64,000 nucleotides of DNA from assembly GCA_016715865.1 (NCBI GenBank), contig JADJXM010000003.1:296001-360000 (forward strand), given 5' to 3'. Both the position numbers and the translations under genes were made by a program. The stretch is from Acidobacteriota bacterium (GTDB lineage: Bacteria; Acidobacteriota; Blastocatellia; RBC074). Under the pieces are notes generated by a model. That model ran no database searches. It was not told the origin of the DNA and worked only from the letters and a program-made list of their open reading frames with translations. The first letter of the stretch is position 1. The number at the start of each line of letters is the position of its first letter. Shown here piece by piece: positions 32,669 through 47,608 of the stretch.

Positions 32669-32926
32669 ATGGCACATAAAAAAGGTGTAGGCAGTTCGCG
32701 AAACGGGCGAGATTCGTCGGCTCAGCGGCTGGGCGTAAAGCGATTTGGCGGCCAGCTGGTATCTGGTGGATCGATTCTTGTCCGTCAGCGCGGAACACGC
32801 TTCAAACCCGGGACCAATGTCGGCATCGGCAGCGATGATACTCTCTTCGCCAAGGTGACCGGGGTGGTTAAATTCGAGGACAGGGGCCGCAAGGGACGTT
32901 TCATCAGCGTATATCCGGCGGAATAA
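32669..32926 (+). CDS. rpmA: 50S ribosomal protein L27
   Basis: An 85-residue protein placed near the peptidyl-transferase centre. Starts MAHKKGVGSSRNGRDS, with GGAG nine bases before the ATG; no Firmicutes-type N-terminal prepeptide is present. The 87-bp gap after rplU contains an AT-rich near-palindrome of ATTAAATTA units. Confidence 0.98.
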   Translation: MAHKKGVGSSRNGRDSSAQRLGVKRFGGQLVSGGSILVRQRGTRFKPGTNVGIGSDDTLFAKVTGVVKFEDRGRKGRFISVYPAE

Positions 32927-32939
32927 CGCCGTTGAAATA

Positions 32940-34004
32940 ATGTTTATCGACCGTGCCAAAATCCACGTGCGAGGCGGAGACGGCGGCAACGGCGTGACGG
33001 CCTTTCGCCGGGAAAAATTCGTCCCGCGCGGAGGCCCGTCCGGGGGCGATGGCGGCAACGGGGGATCGGTCTATCTGGAGTCGAGCGAGGGTCTCAACAC
33101 TCTTCTCCATTTTCGCTACAACCCTGAGCACACGGCCGACCGGGGCCGTCACGGAGAGGGCTCCAAACGACACGGAGCCAACGGCGACGACATTGTCCTG
33201 CATGTCCCCGTCGGAACAATGGTCTTTGATGAATTGTCCGGTGAAATCGTGCACGATTTCACTCATCCCGGCGAGCGCGTCTTAATCGCAAAGGGCGGTC
33301 GTGGCGGCCGGGGCAATGCTCAGTTTGCCACCCCGACGAACAGGGCGCCGCGTCGTCACGATGACGGAAAACCGGGAGAGGAACGCCGGCTTCTGCTGGA
33401 GTTGAAACTGATCGCGGATGTAGGACTGGTGGGTCTGCCGAATGCCGGCAAGTCCACCCTCATATCCAGAATATCTGCTGCCCGTCCGAAAATCGCCGAT
33501 TATCCTTTCACCACTCTCGAGCCGCACCTTGGCGTCGTCGACCTCGGCGATTTCAGAACCTTCGTCCTGGCCGATATTCCGGGATTGATTGAAGGCGCCC
33601 ACACTGGCTCGGGACTTGGCGATCGGTTTCTGCGGCACATCGAACGAACGAAACTGCTGCTGCATATGGTCGATGTTTCGGGGTTGGCGCGCGATCCGAT
33701 CGAGGATTACCGGACAGTGACACGCGAGCTTGAATCATACAGCAGTGAGGTTGCAGGGAAACCAAGGATCGTTGTGGCGACCAAGATGGACGCCCTTGAT
33801 GACGAGGACCGGCTGGCTGAATTTCGGGCCTTTTGCGAAGCTCAGGGACTTGAATTTCACACCATCTCGGCTGCTACGGGCGCCGGGCTGAAAGAGTTGA
33901 TCTATGCCGTCGGAAGGAAGCTCGATGAGATGAAGCTCGCCGAAGATGAGCTCAAGACTGCGACCATCCAGGCATCAGGGTTCAGTCCGTTTCAGGATTT
34001 GTGA
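32940..34004 (+). CDS. obgE: Obg-family GTPase, ribosome assembly
   Basis: A 354-residue GTPase active in 50S assembly and stress control. The glycine-rich Obg domain fills residues 1-158 (IHVRGGDGGNGVTAFRREKF, RGGPSGGDGGNGG). The G domain follows with the P loop GLPNAGKST, the switch II DIPGL and the specificity motif TKMD. No C-terminal OCT domain is seen, as in many Gram-negative Obg proteins. It starts 13 bp after rpmA and ends 7 bp before the nadD start. Confidence 0.97.
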   Translation: MFIDRAKIHVRGGDGGNGVTAFRREKFVPRGGPSGGDGGNGGSVYLESSEGLNTLLHFRYNPEHTADRGRHGEGSKRHGANGDDIVLHVPVGTMVFDELSGEIVHDFTHPGERVLIAKGGRGGRGNAQFATPTNRAPRRHDDGKPGEERRLLLELKLIADVGLVGLPNAGKSTLISRISAARPKIADYPFTTLEPHLGVVDLGDFRTFVLADIPGLIEGAHTGSGLGDRFLRHIERTKLLLHMVDVSGLARDPIEDYRTVTRELESYSSEVAGKPRIVVATKMDALDDEDRLAEFRAFCEAQGLEFHTISAATGAGLKELIYAVGRKLDEMKLAEDELKTATIQASGFSPFQDL

Positions 34005-34011
34005 GGAGAGA

Positions 34012-34674
<663 letters not shown>

Positions 34675-34681
34675 TTTTTAA

Positions 34682-35095
34682 ATGGCAAAAGTTGTAACGA
34701 AAATAAGGATCCCGCAAGAGCCGGAAACCGTCGTTGAGAGTTCTCTGACGGTGGACGAACAGATATTCGAGCAGGTAAAACTGGCGGTCCATTGCGCCTC
34801 AGAGAAGAAAGCCGAAGCGATCGTCGTTTTGAAACTGGTTGAACTGACTGAATTCACCGATTTCTTCGTCATCTGCTCCGGGAATTCCACACGACAGGTC
34901 CAGGCGATCGCCGATGAGGTAATCGACCAGCTGAAAAAGGTCAAGGTTCGGCCCCTGCACACAGAGGGCTATCAGTCCGGTGAATGGGTGCTTATCGATT
35001 ATGGCGCTTTCGTCGTCCACATCTTTGTGGACCAGGCGAGAAAGTTCTATGACCTCGAGCGCTTGTGGCGTGACGCCGAACGGGTCGAGATCTGA
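34682..35095 (+). CDS. rsfS: Ribosome silencing factor
   Basis: A 137-residue protein that binds L14 and blocks subunit joining in starvation. Residues about 30-130 are the RsfS core (KAEAIVVLKLVELTEFTDFF, VICSGNSTRQVQAIADEVID, WVLIDYGAFVVHIF). A 25-residue N-terminal extension precedes it. It lies between nadD and rlmH, its usual place. Confidence 0.95.
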   Translation: MAKVVTKIRIPQEPETVVESSLTVDEQIFEQVKLAVHCASEKKAEAIVVLKLVELTEFTDFFVICSGNSTRQVQAIADEVIDQLKKVKVRPLHTEGYQSGEWVLIDYGAFVVHIFVDQARKFYDLERLWRDAERVEI

Positions 35096-35098
35096 GAC

Positions 35099-35566
35099 AT
35101 GCGGTTGCACTTGGTCTGGATCGGAAAAACCAGGGATCGAAACTGCGCGGCGCTGGTGGACGACTATCTGGATCGGATCAGGCGCTTCGCTCCCATCGAT
35201 CTGAGCGAGTTGAAAGAGCAGGGTTCGGGATCGGATGAGGCACGTACCATCGCGGCGGAAAGCGCAAAGATCGTCTCGTCCATCGAGCGCGATGATTATG
35301 TCGTGGTGCTTGACGAAGGCGGGCGGCAACTGGGTTCGATCGAGTTGAGCGAGCTGATCGAAATGCGGCAACAGGCCGGAGTCAAGCGCATGGCCTTTGT
35401 CATCGGCGGCTTCGCCGGCGTCAGCCAGGAGCTGAAACAACGCGCTGATATTCGGTTGTCACTCTCGCGAATGACGCTGACGCATGAAATGGCACGGGTC
35501 ATCCTGGTTGAACAGATATACAGAGCGTTCACCGTGCTTGCAGGAATGCCTTACCACAAGGCGTGA
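35099..35566 (+). CDS. rlmH: 23S rRNA pseudouridine-1915 N3-methyltransferase
   Basis: SPOUT-class methyltransferase acting on helix 69 of 23S rRNA in the 70S ribosome. The 155 residues are the normal length. The SAM-binding knot is VIGGFAGVSQEL near residue 101, and the end LSLSRMTLTHEMARVILVEQ, IYRAFTVLAGMPYHK is diagnostic. It starts 3 bp after rsfS. Confidence 0.97.
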   Translation: MRLHLVWIGKTRDRNCAALVDDYLDRIRRFAPIDLSELKEQGSGSDEARTIAAESAKIVSSIERDDYVVVLDEGGRQLGSIELSELIEMRQQAGVKRMAFVIGGFAGVSQELKQRADIRLSLSRMTLTHEMARVILVEQIYRAFTVLAGMPYHKA

Positions 35567-35569
35567 AGC

Positions 35570-35707
35570 AGCCACGACTGGACCGAGTGAGTCGCTTGCT
35601 TACACACGCGCGCGGTTCTGAAGGCCACTCGCTAACGCTCGGGGTTCCGTAACGCCGTGAAAACTCATATGGAAACTGTTGTAAAGGACACTTCCGCGTA
35701 ACATAAG
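35570..35707. mobile_element. Remnant with foldback-element right end
   Basis: Positions about 35680-35707 (AAAGGACACTTCCGCGTAAC then ATAAG) match the right end of the 380-bp foldback elements with two changes, followed by TTATTAT. The sequence before it (35570-35660) has inverted CCGAGTGAG/CGCTCGG pieces not clearly related to the full element. Left end absent. Confidence 0.55.
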
Positions 35708-35720
35708 TTATTATTTTATT

Positions 35721-36104
<384 letters not shown>

Positions 36105-36126
36105 TTGAGTATGAACAGGTCATCGC

Positions 36127-36164
36127 ATTCCCCCCGATGCGTGCGCGCGACCATCGGGGGGAAT
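36127..36164. terminator. Bidirectional intrinsic terminator
   Basis: ATTCCCCCCGATG (36127-36139) and CATCGGGGGGAAT (36152-36164) form a perfect 13-bp stem with a 12-base loop between two convergent genes. T-rich flanks follow on the plus side (TTTATAT). Confidence 0.8.
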
Positions 36165-36202
36165 TTATATCCGGCGTTCGTTATCGGCCGCCCGGAGCGA
36201 CT

Positions 36203-36619
<417 letters not shown>

Positions 36620-36670
36620 TCTTCCTCCTCTTCAAATTAAATTCAATTGACACATTAAATCATAAAGCAA

Positions 36671-36773
36671 GCGAATGTGGAGTGCGGCGGTCCGGCGCCG
36701 CTTTGGTATCGCGTGCGGTAATTGGCATAATGGAATACTAAAGCGGCGCCGGGCCGCCGCACTCCATATTCGC
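36671..36773. repeat. REP-like inverted repeat (family 2), second copy
   Basis: Arms 36671-36709 and 36735-36773 match each other with three differences and match the arms of the 25107-25217 copy. It lies in the divergent spacer between the rhodanese and LD-carboxypeptidase genes, so it separates or overlaps their promoters. Confidence 0.88.
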
Positions 36774-36813
36774 ATTCATGCTCAATTCATCTTTAACTGG
36801 GGCAGAAAGACTT

Positions 36814-37749
<936 letters not shown>

Positions 37750-37755
<6 letters not shown>

Positions 37756-37841
37756 AAGTTGAAAGTTAAAAGTCAGAAGATTCTCCGAGTTACGATTGTG
37801 ACATATTCATTCACAAGCGTTATAACTTTCAACTTTCAACT
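37750..37841. repeat. Heptamer-repeat hairpin (GAAAGTT type)
   Basis: AGTTGAAAGTTGAAAGTTA at 37750-37768 and its exact complement at 37823-37841 enclose a 54-bp loop between two convergent genes. The left arm contains the stop codon of the LD-carboxypeptidase. Confidence 0.88.
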
Positions 37842-37863
37842 TTCAACTTTTGTTAAATAGTCA

Positions 37864-38904
<1,041 letters not shown>

Positions 38905-39030
38905 ACTTGTTATGCTTATCGAAATGCACGGCAAAAAATGAGCCTGCCGATGCTCTCCGATACAACACCTCCTGTTGATTGACAAACGGTTCAAGAAACA
39001 GTTGCTTTGGGTAAGAAAAATCCAACCCGG

Positions 39031-39060
39031 AGTATAACACATACACTTTTTACAGGTCAG
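39031..39060 (-). promoter_or_regulatory. Possible promoter of the LecA-like gene
   Basis: On the minus strand CTGACC (39060-39055) and TATACT (39036-39031) are spaced 18 bp, about 127 bp upstream of the start. Moderate match to sigma-70 consensus. Confidence 0.4.
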
Positions 39061-39183
39061 CCGGGCAGGTTTGAGTTTCATGCGGTGAACCCTTAAACTC
39101 GCGGTACTATTTCATCAAGTTTTGATACCGTAGACCATCAGGTTGCAGCAATCATATATCGACAAACCAGATTGAGGAGTCGT

Positions 39184-40278
39184 ATGAATCAGAGCAGATT
39201 TTTGCAGGGGAGACGGATTGCCCCCTCACCGATCACGGCGAAGACAACCATCGTCGAGTTGATCGAGAGCAGTTTTCAGGCATACAACGCCGCGCGATTA
39301 CGCGAGGGAGCCCAGCTCTTCTCCGAGCGGATGCTGGGTGATGAAGTGACTGTCGGGTTGACGCTGACCGGCGCCCTGACGCCGGCCGGCCTGGGCATTT
39401 CATCGATCATCCCGCTCATCGAGGCTGGGTTCGTCGACTGGATAATTTCGACTGGAGCGAATCTTTATCACGATGCTCATTTCGGTCTCGGACTGGCGAT
39501 GCATCGCGGCAACCCGCAGATCAGCGATGTTGTGCTGCGTGATGAGGGAGTTGTCCGCATCTACGATATCTTTTTCGATTACGACGTGCTGCTTTCGACC
39601 GATTCCTTCTTTCGCGAGATCATTCGCAGCGAGGAATTTCAGCGTGAGATGTCAACGGCGGAATTCCATTATCTGTGCGGAAAATACGTGGCAGAGCGCG
39701 AACGGGTACTCGGTCTCCAGAATCAGTCACTGCTGGCGGCGGCATATCGCTGCGGTGTTCCTGTGTACACTTCGTCGCCCGGGGACAGTTCGATCGGCAT
39801 GAACGTCGCGGCGATGGAACTGCAGGGCGGAAAGCTGCGGCTCAATCCGTCCGCCGATGTCAATGAGACGGCCGCGATTGTGCTCTCGGCCAAGCGAAAC
39901 GGGGGGAAATCGGGCATCTTCATTTGCGGCGGAGGCAGTCCGAAGAACTTCGCACTACAGACGGAACCGCAAATTCAGGAAGTGCTGGGGATCGAAGAGA
40001 AGGGACACGATTACTTTCTGCAATTGACTGACGCGCGGCCGGATACCGGGGGTCTGAGTGGAGCGACTCCATCTGAGGCCGTCAGCTGGGGGAAGATCGA
40101 CCCCGATCAACTGCCCGGAACCGTCGTCTGCTATCTGGACACCACGGTTGCCCTTCCCCTGATCGCCGCATATGCTTTCGCCAAACACAAACCGCGCCCC
40201 TTGAAGCGGCTCTACGACAAACGGTCTGCATTGATGGACCTGCTCAAGAGCGAGTACAAAAGATCCGAACGGAGATAG
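39184..40278 (+). CDS. Deoxyhypusine synthase-like protein
   Basis: A 364-residue member of the deoxyhypusine synthase fold; GAGGAG stands five bases before the chosen ATG (39184). NAD-site and active-site segments are visible: LTGALTPAGLGISSIIPLIE near 60, STGANLYHD near 90, SSPGDSSIGMN near 200 and the lysine loop ICGGGSPKNF near 262, which matches the catalytic-lysine region. Bacteria lack eIF5A, so bacterial homologues are thought to transfer the aminobutyl group to a small polyamine (homospermidine-type chemistry). The exact product here is unknown. Followed closely by a small membrane protein. Confidence 0.85.
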   Translation: MNQSRFLQGRRIAPSPITAKTTIVELIESSFQAYNAARLREGAQLFSERMLGDEVTVGLTLTGALTPAGLGISSIIPLIEAGFVDWIISTGANLYHDAHFGLGLAMHRGNPQISDVVLRDEGVVRIYDIFFDYDVLLSTDSFFREIIRSEEFQREMSTAEFHYLCGKYVAERERVLGLQNQSLLAAAYRCGVPVYTSSPGDSSIGMNVAAMELQGGKLRLNPSADVNETAAIVLSAKRNGGKSGIFICGGGSPKNFALQTEPQIQEVLGIEEKGHDYFLQLTDARPDTGGLSGATPSEAVSWGKIDPDQLPGTVVCYLDTTVALPLIAAYAFAKHKPRPLKRLYDKRSALMDLLKSEYKRSERR

Positions 40279-40299
40279 ATCGAACCAGGGAGTGACAGA

Positions 40300-40752
40300 T
40301 TGTCAGAAGAGACCGGACAGAATGAGAGAAGGGTGCCGGATCAGTCAGGTCAAGTTGCGGTGCGCGAATTGATCGGGTGGTTTATCGGCTCCGTGACTGG
40401 TATGTATCTCGGCCTGGCCCTGGGCCATTATCTGCAGGCCAGTCTGATCCTGTTGTCGGCCGGCGTCTTCGGATGGATGGCAGGCGGCCTTGCCGCCGTG
40501 AAGGTAACGACCCTCATCTTCCACACCCCCCCGGACAGGACGATCTCTTCGCAGCTGGCCATGGGATTGATCTTCGGATTTCTAATCGGCTGTCTGGTCG
40601 GCGCATTCGTCGGATTCTTCACCGGTCTGCCCGAACTGGCAGCCTCGATTGTCGGGTCAGTCTTCGGGCTGGTCGCCGGCTGGCTGGCTGCGCCGGCGAT
40701 AGCCAGACGGATCTCGGCGCATAAAAAGGCAAACGATCCCCAACCTAACTGA
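40300..40752 (+). CDS. Small integral membrane protein
   Basis: A 150-residue protein beginning at TTG 40300, with AGGGAG seven bases upstream. Four glycine-rich hydrophobic segments (about 24-44, 48-68, 86-108 and 112-132) are followed by a basic tail. I do not recognise a named family; glycine-zipper-like helices suggest a compact helical bundle. It lies 21 bp after the DHS-like gene and 38 bp before the M20 peptidase, so the three may be one transcript. Confidence 0.7.
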   Translation: MSEETGQNERRVPDQSGQVAVRELIGWFIGSVTGMYLGLALGHYLQASLILLSAGVFGWMAGGLAAVKVTTLIFHTPPDRTISSQLAMGLIFGFLIGCLVGAFVGFFTGLPELAASIVGSVFGLVAGWLAAPAIARRISAHKKANDPQPN

Positions 40753-40790
40753 CGTATCTTCGGTTACCCTCGTTTAACCCGGAACTCACG

Positions 40791-42266
40791 ATGAAAAAGG
40801 TATTGCTGTTATTCCTCCTGCTTATTCTGTTGTTGATCGGCGTTCTGTTTTACAGGACTCTGTTCTTCACATCCAAACAACTGACCAGTATTCCCCCTTC
40901 GAGGCTTGCGATAGATTCCGGGCCGGCGGCTGAACATCTGGCCGGCGCGATCAGATTCCCGACTGTTTCCAATCAGGACAACTCGAAAAATGATATCGAG
41001 GCGTTCGTGGGATTGCACAAGTTTTTGGAAGAGACATATCCACTTGTGCACGCTCAACTGACGCGCGAAGTGATCGCCGAACACAGTCTGCTCTACATCT
41101 GGAAGGGGAGTGGACAGCATCTCAAACCGATCATCCTCATGTCTCATCTGGATGTCGTCCCCGTAGCCCCGGGATCTGAAGGGTCATGGACCCATCCCCC
41201 GTTTTCAGGAGAGATCGCCGGCGGATATGTATGGGGACGCGGGGCTCTGGATGACAAGGTCGGAGTCATCGGCATTCTGGAGGCGATTGAAAAGCTGCTC
41301 GCGCAGAATTTTCAGCCGAACCGGACGATCTATCTCGCCTTCGGCCACGACGAAGAGATCGGCGGGATCAAAGGCGCAGCAAACATCGCGAAAAGACTCG
41401 GCGAACTGGGAGTACAGGCTGAATTCACGCTTGATGAAGGCATGACAATCATCGAGGGGGTGATCCCCGGACTGGCAACCCCGATGGCGCTGATCGGTAT
41501 CGCCGAGAAGGGTTATGTCAGTCTTGAATTGACAGTCGACGGCGAGGGCGGCCATTCATCGATGCCTCCGCGTCATACGGTCATCGGGATTCTGAGTTCC
41601 GCCATCGAGAAGCTCGAAAACAACCCGATGCCCCATCGACTGCGCGGTCCGACGCTCAAAGCCTATCATTATATCGGACCTGAGTTGGGCATCGGAGCGA
41701 GGCTTGTTTTCGCCAATCTGTGGCTTTTTAATCCGATCGCGATTAAGCAGATATCGCTCTCCCCGGCGGGTGACGCCAGCATTCGGACTACCACCGCAGT
41801 TACGATGATCGATGGCGGCGTCAAGGAAAACGTTCTGCCGACACGCTCGCACGCCGTCGTAAACTTCAGAATCCTGCCCGGCGATACGATCGATAAGGTC
41901 AGGGATTACGCCAGGACGACTATCAACGATCCAAACGTCAAGATTTCGATATACGGCGATATCCAGAATGAACCGTCAGCCGTTTCGGATGTCAACTCTC
42001 ATGGGTTTGGTCTTATTCAAAAGTCGATTATGCAAACTTTCCCGAACACTCTGGTGGCGCCGAATCTGGTTGTCGGTGGTACAGACACGAAACACTACCA
42101 GAAATTGAGCAAGGATATTTACAGGTTTTTACCTGTTCGCCTGAAGCAGGAAGATTTGAAGCGTTATCATGGCATTGACGAACGGCTTTCCATCGAGAAT
42201 TTCAGCCGGATCATCCAGTTCTACGGTCAATTGATTCTCAATGCCGCAGGTGGAGAAAATAATTAA
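40791..42266 (+). CDS. M20-family metallopeptidase, membrane-anchored
   Basis: A 491-residue protein of the carboxypeptidase-S/ArgE group. It starts with a signal anchor (about 3-24). The first metal ligands are in LMSHLDVVPV near 118, the bridging Asp in WGRGALDDK near 147, the catalytic Glu pair in GHDEEIGG near 183, and the last His in GGTDTKHYQ near 431. The middle (about 235-385) is the dimerisation domain (SLELTVDGEGGHSSMPPRH). Localisation at the outer face of the membrane is inferred from the anchor. Confidence 0.9.
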   Translation: MKKVLLLFLLLILLLIGVLFYRTLFFTSKQLTSIPPSRLAIDSGPAAEHLAGAIRFPTVSNQDNSKNDIEAFVGLHKFLEETYPLVHAQLTREVIAEHSLLYIWKGSGQHLKPIILMSHLDVVPVAPGSEGSWTHPPFSGEIAGGYVWGRGALDDKVGVIGILEAIEKLLAQNFQPNRTIYLAFGHDEEIGGIKGAANIAKRLGELGVQAEFTLDEGMTIIEGVIPGLATPMALIGIAEKGYVSLELTVDGEGGHSSMPPRHTVIGILSSAIEKLENNPMPHRLRGPTLKAYHYIGPELGIGARLVFANLWLFNPIAIKQISLSPAGDASIRTTTAVTMIDGGVKENVLPTRSHAVVNFRILPGDTIDKVRDYARTTINDPNVKISIYGDIQNEPSAVSDVNSHGFGLIQKSIMQTFPNTLVAPNLVVGGTDTKHYQKLSKDIYRFLPVRLKQEDLKRYHGIDERLSIENFSRIIQFYGQLILNAAGGENN

Positions 42267-42291
42267 GAAATTTAGCCGCGAATGAAGACAA

Positions 42292-45962
<3,671 letters not shown>

Positions 45963-46034
45963 ATACCTCCGTTGAAGACCTCACCAACATTCTAAATCGA
46001 AACAGACAATAATGGTACAGGTATAACAGTATTT

Positions 46035-47534
46035 TTACAGTATTTGCCTGATCGTCAAAAAGCGACTGCGGAAAGAGTCCAATTCCATTGACTTCCGCAA
46101 AAGTCCCTCAGCCTCACACCACGCCGCATCCCGGTGAATTGCCGCAACCAGGATGACCTGATCTGAAGTGCCTTCAGATGACGCAAACCGCGCGGCTGCG
46201 GGCAGTCCCGGCGCCCAGACGATCGAATCGTCCCTCGTTACAAAGACCGGATAAGTATCACGCGCCGAGCATGGAATTGTATGGCGAATCATTAACGTTT
46301 TAAGCTTGATTCTGTGGCGACTCCCGAATGGAACATAAAAATCGCCGGGTTTCCGGGTTCGGATTAGAATCTGGCTCAGTGACGGCGTCTCTTTCAGCAA
46401 AGTGAAAAAAAAGCCTGATTCTTTCAGGCGATTAATATTAATTGTCTCTGGATTTACACCCTGGTAAAGCCAGATCATAAAATCACCGAAAACGAGAGGC
46501 TCACTTTCCGATAGCACGGCAGCTGGTGACGGAATTGCAGCCGGAACTGCGCGGCGCAAAACCAGCATATTGAATTCGCGCTCGACGATCCAGCCGCCGG
46601 GCAATTCGACCAGTCGGCCGCTCTTGTCTGGCGACAACAATCCATCGATCGCGTGGAGATGCGCAGCTTCGACCCGCCTGAGGCCACCACCCTGCTGCTG
46701 CAACCAGAGTCGCAGGGCCCTTCTTCGAATTGCCGGATGAGCGGTGACCAGGATCTCGGCCTGCAGCCGGCCCTCGTTGCCTGATTCGCCGAGCAGACCC
46801 GCTGCCATGGCGTCGAGGCAGTCAGCATCATCACGCATAAGCTCGGCTTCACGAGCCAGCGTCTGATCGATACGCGGGTTAAAACTGCGCAGCAGCGGCA
46901 GCAGTTCAAGACGCACACGGTTTCGTGTCAGGTCGATGCTGAAATTGGAGCTGTCGGTGCGCCAGGTCAAGTCGCGCCTCTCGCAATACTCGACCACTTC
47001 AGTCCGTGAAATCGAAAGCATCGGACGCAGCAGTCTGACACTTGACCCGAGCGGCATGTCGGGATGTATTCCGCGCAATCCATGCATGCCGCTTCCGCGC
47101 ATAAGCCGCATGAGCACCGTTTCGGCCTGGTCATCCCGCGAGTGCGCGGTCATGACATACTCCGCACTACGCGCTTCGGCGCACCTGCATAGAAACTCAT
47201 AGCGCAGCTTTCGCGCCGTCGCCTCGAGGTTTTTATGATTGCGCAGGGCCTCTCCGGCGACATCGATCCGTTCGGAGAGAAATTCGACATTAAGACGCTC
47301 CGCCAGTTCGCGGACGAAATGTTCGTCGCCATCGGATTCCTCGCCCCGTAGTCGATGGTTGAGATGCGCCGCGATTATCCTCTTCGGCCGGCCCTTTTCG
47401 TTTCGCAGGCGGACGAGTGCGTCCAGCAGCGCCGTCGAATCGGCCCCGCCGGAAACCGCTGCCACGATGGTCGATCCGGAATCGACGCCGAGCCGTCGCA
47501 GAGCCGTCCGCAATTTTCGCTCGAATGTAGTCAT
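46035..47534 (-). CDS. tilS: tRNA(Ile)-lysidine synthase
   Basis: Attaches lysine to C34 of the CAU-anticodon tRNA-Ile so that it reads AUA. The P-loop AAVSGGADSTALLDALVRL is near residue 25 of 499. Other family stretches are AAHLNHRLRGEESDGDE, MTAHSRDDQAETVLMRLMRG, GSGMHGLRG, and the C-terminal TilS domain (TRKPGDFYVPFGS near 383). It reads into ftsH. An intergenic divergent spacer of 74 bp separates it from the secreted dikinase-like gene. Confidence 0.95.
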   Translation of the reverse strand: MTTFERKLRTALRRLGVDSGSTIVAAVSGGADSTALLDALVRLRNEKGRPKRIIAAHLNHRLRGEESDGDEHFVRELAERLNVEFLSERIDVAGEALRNHKNLEATARKLRYEFLCRCAEARSAEYVMTAHSRDDQAETVLMRLMRGSGMHGLRGIHPDMPLGSSVRLLRPMLSISRTEVVEYCERRDLTWRTDSSNFSIDLTRNRVRLELLPLLRSFNPRIDQTLAREAELMRDDADCLDAMAAGLLGESGNEGRLQAEILVTAHPAIRRRALRLWLQQQGGGLRRVEAAHLHAIDGLLSPDKSGRLVELPGGWIVEREFNMLVLRRAVPAAIPSPAAVLSESEPLVFGDFMIWLYQGVNPETININRLKESGFFFTLLKETPSLSQILIRTRKPGDFYVPFGSRHRIKLKTLMIRHTIPCSARDTYPVFVTRDDSIVWAPGLPAAARFASSEGTSDQVILVAAIHRDAAWCEAEGLLRKSMELDSFRSRFLTIRQIL

Positions 47535-47608
47535 GAATCAGGCCTTGTCACTCCATTCATTGCCCAAACCGGATTGTTTCATTATGAAACAGTCTGGATA
47601 ATAGGGAA

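Noticed and set aside
38905..39081. Upstream extension of the LecA-like protein by 59 residues
   Set aside because: The extension is Cys/Arg-rich and lies ahead of a clear signal peptide, and a candidate promoter falls in it.
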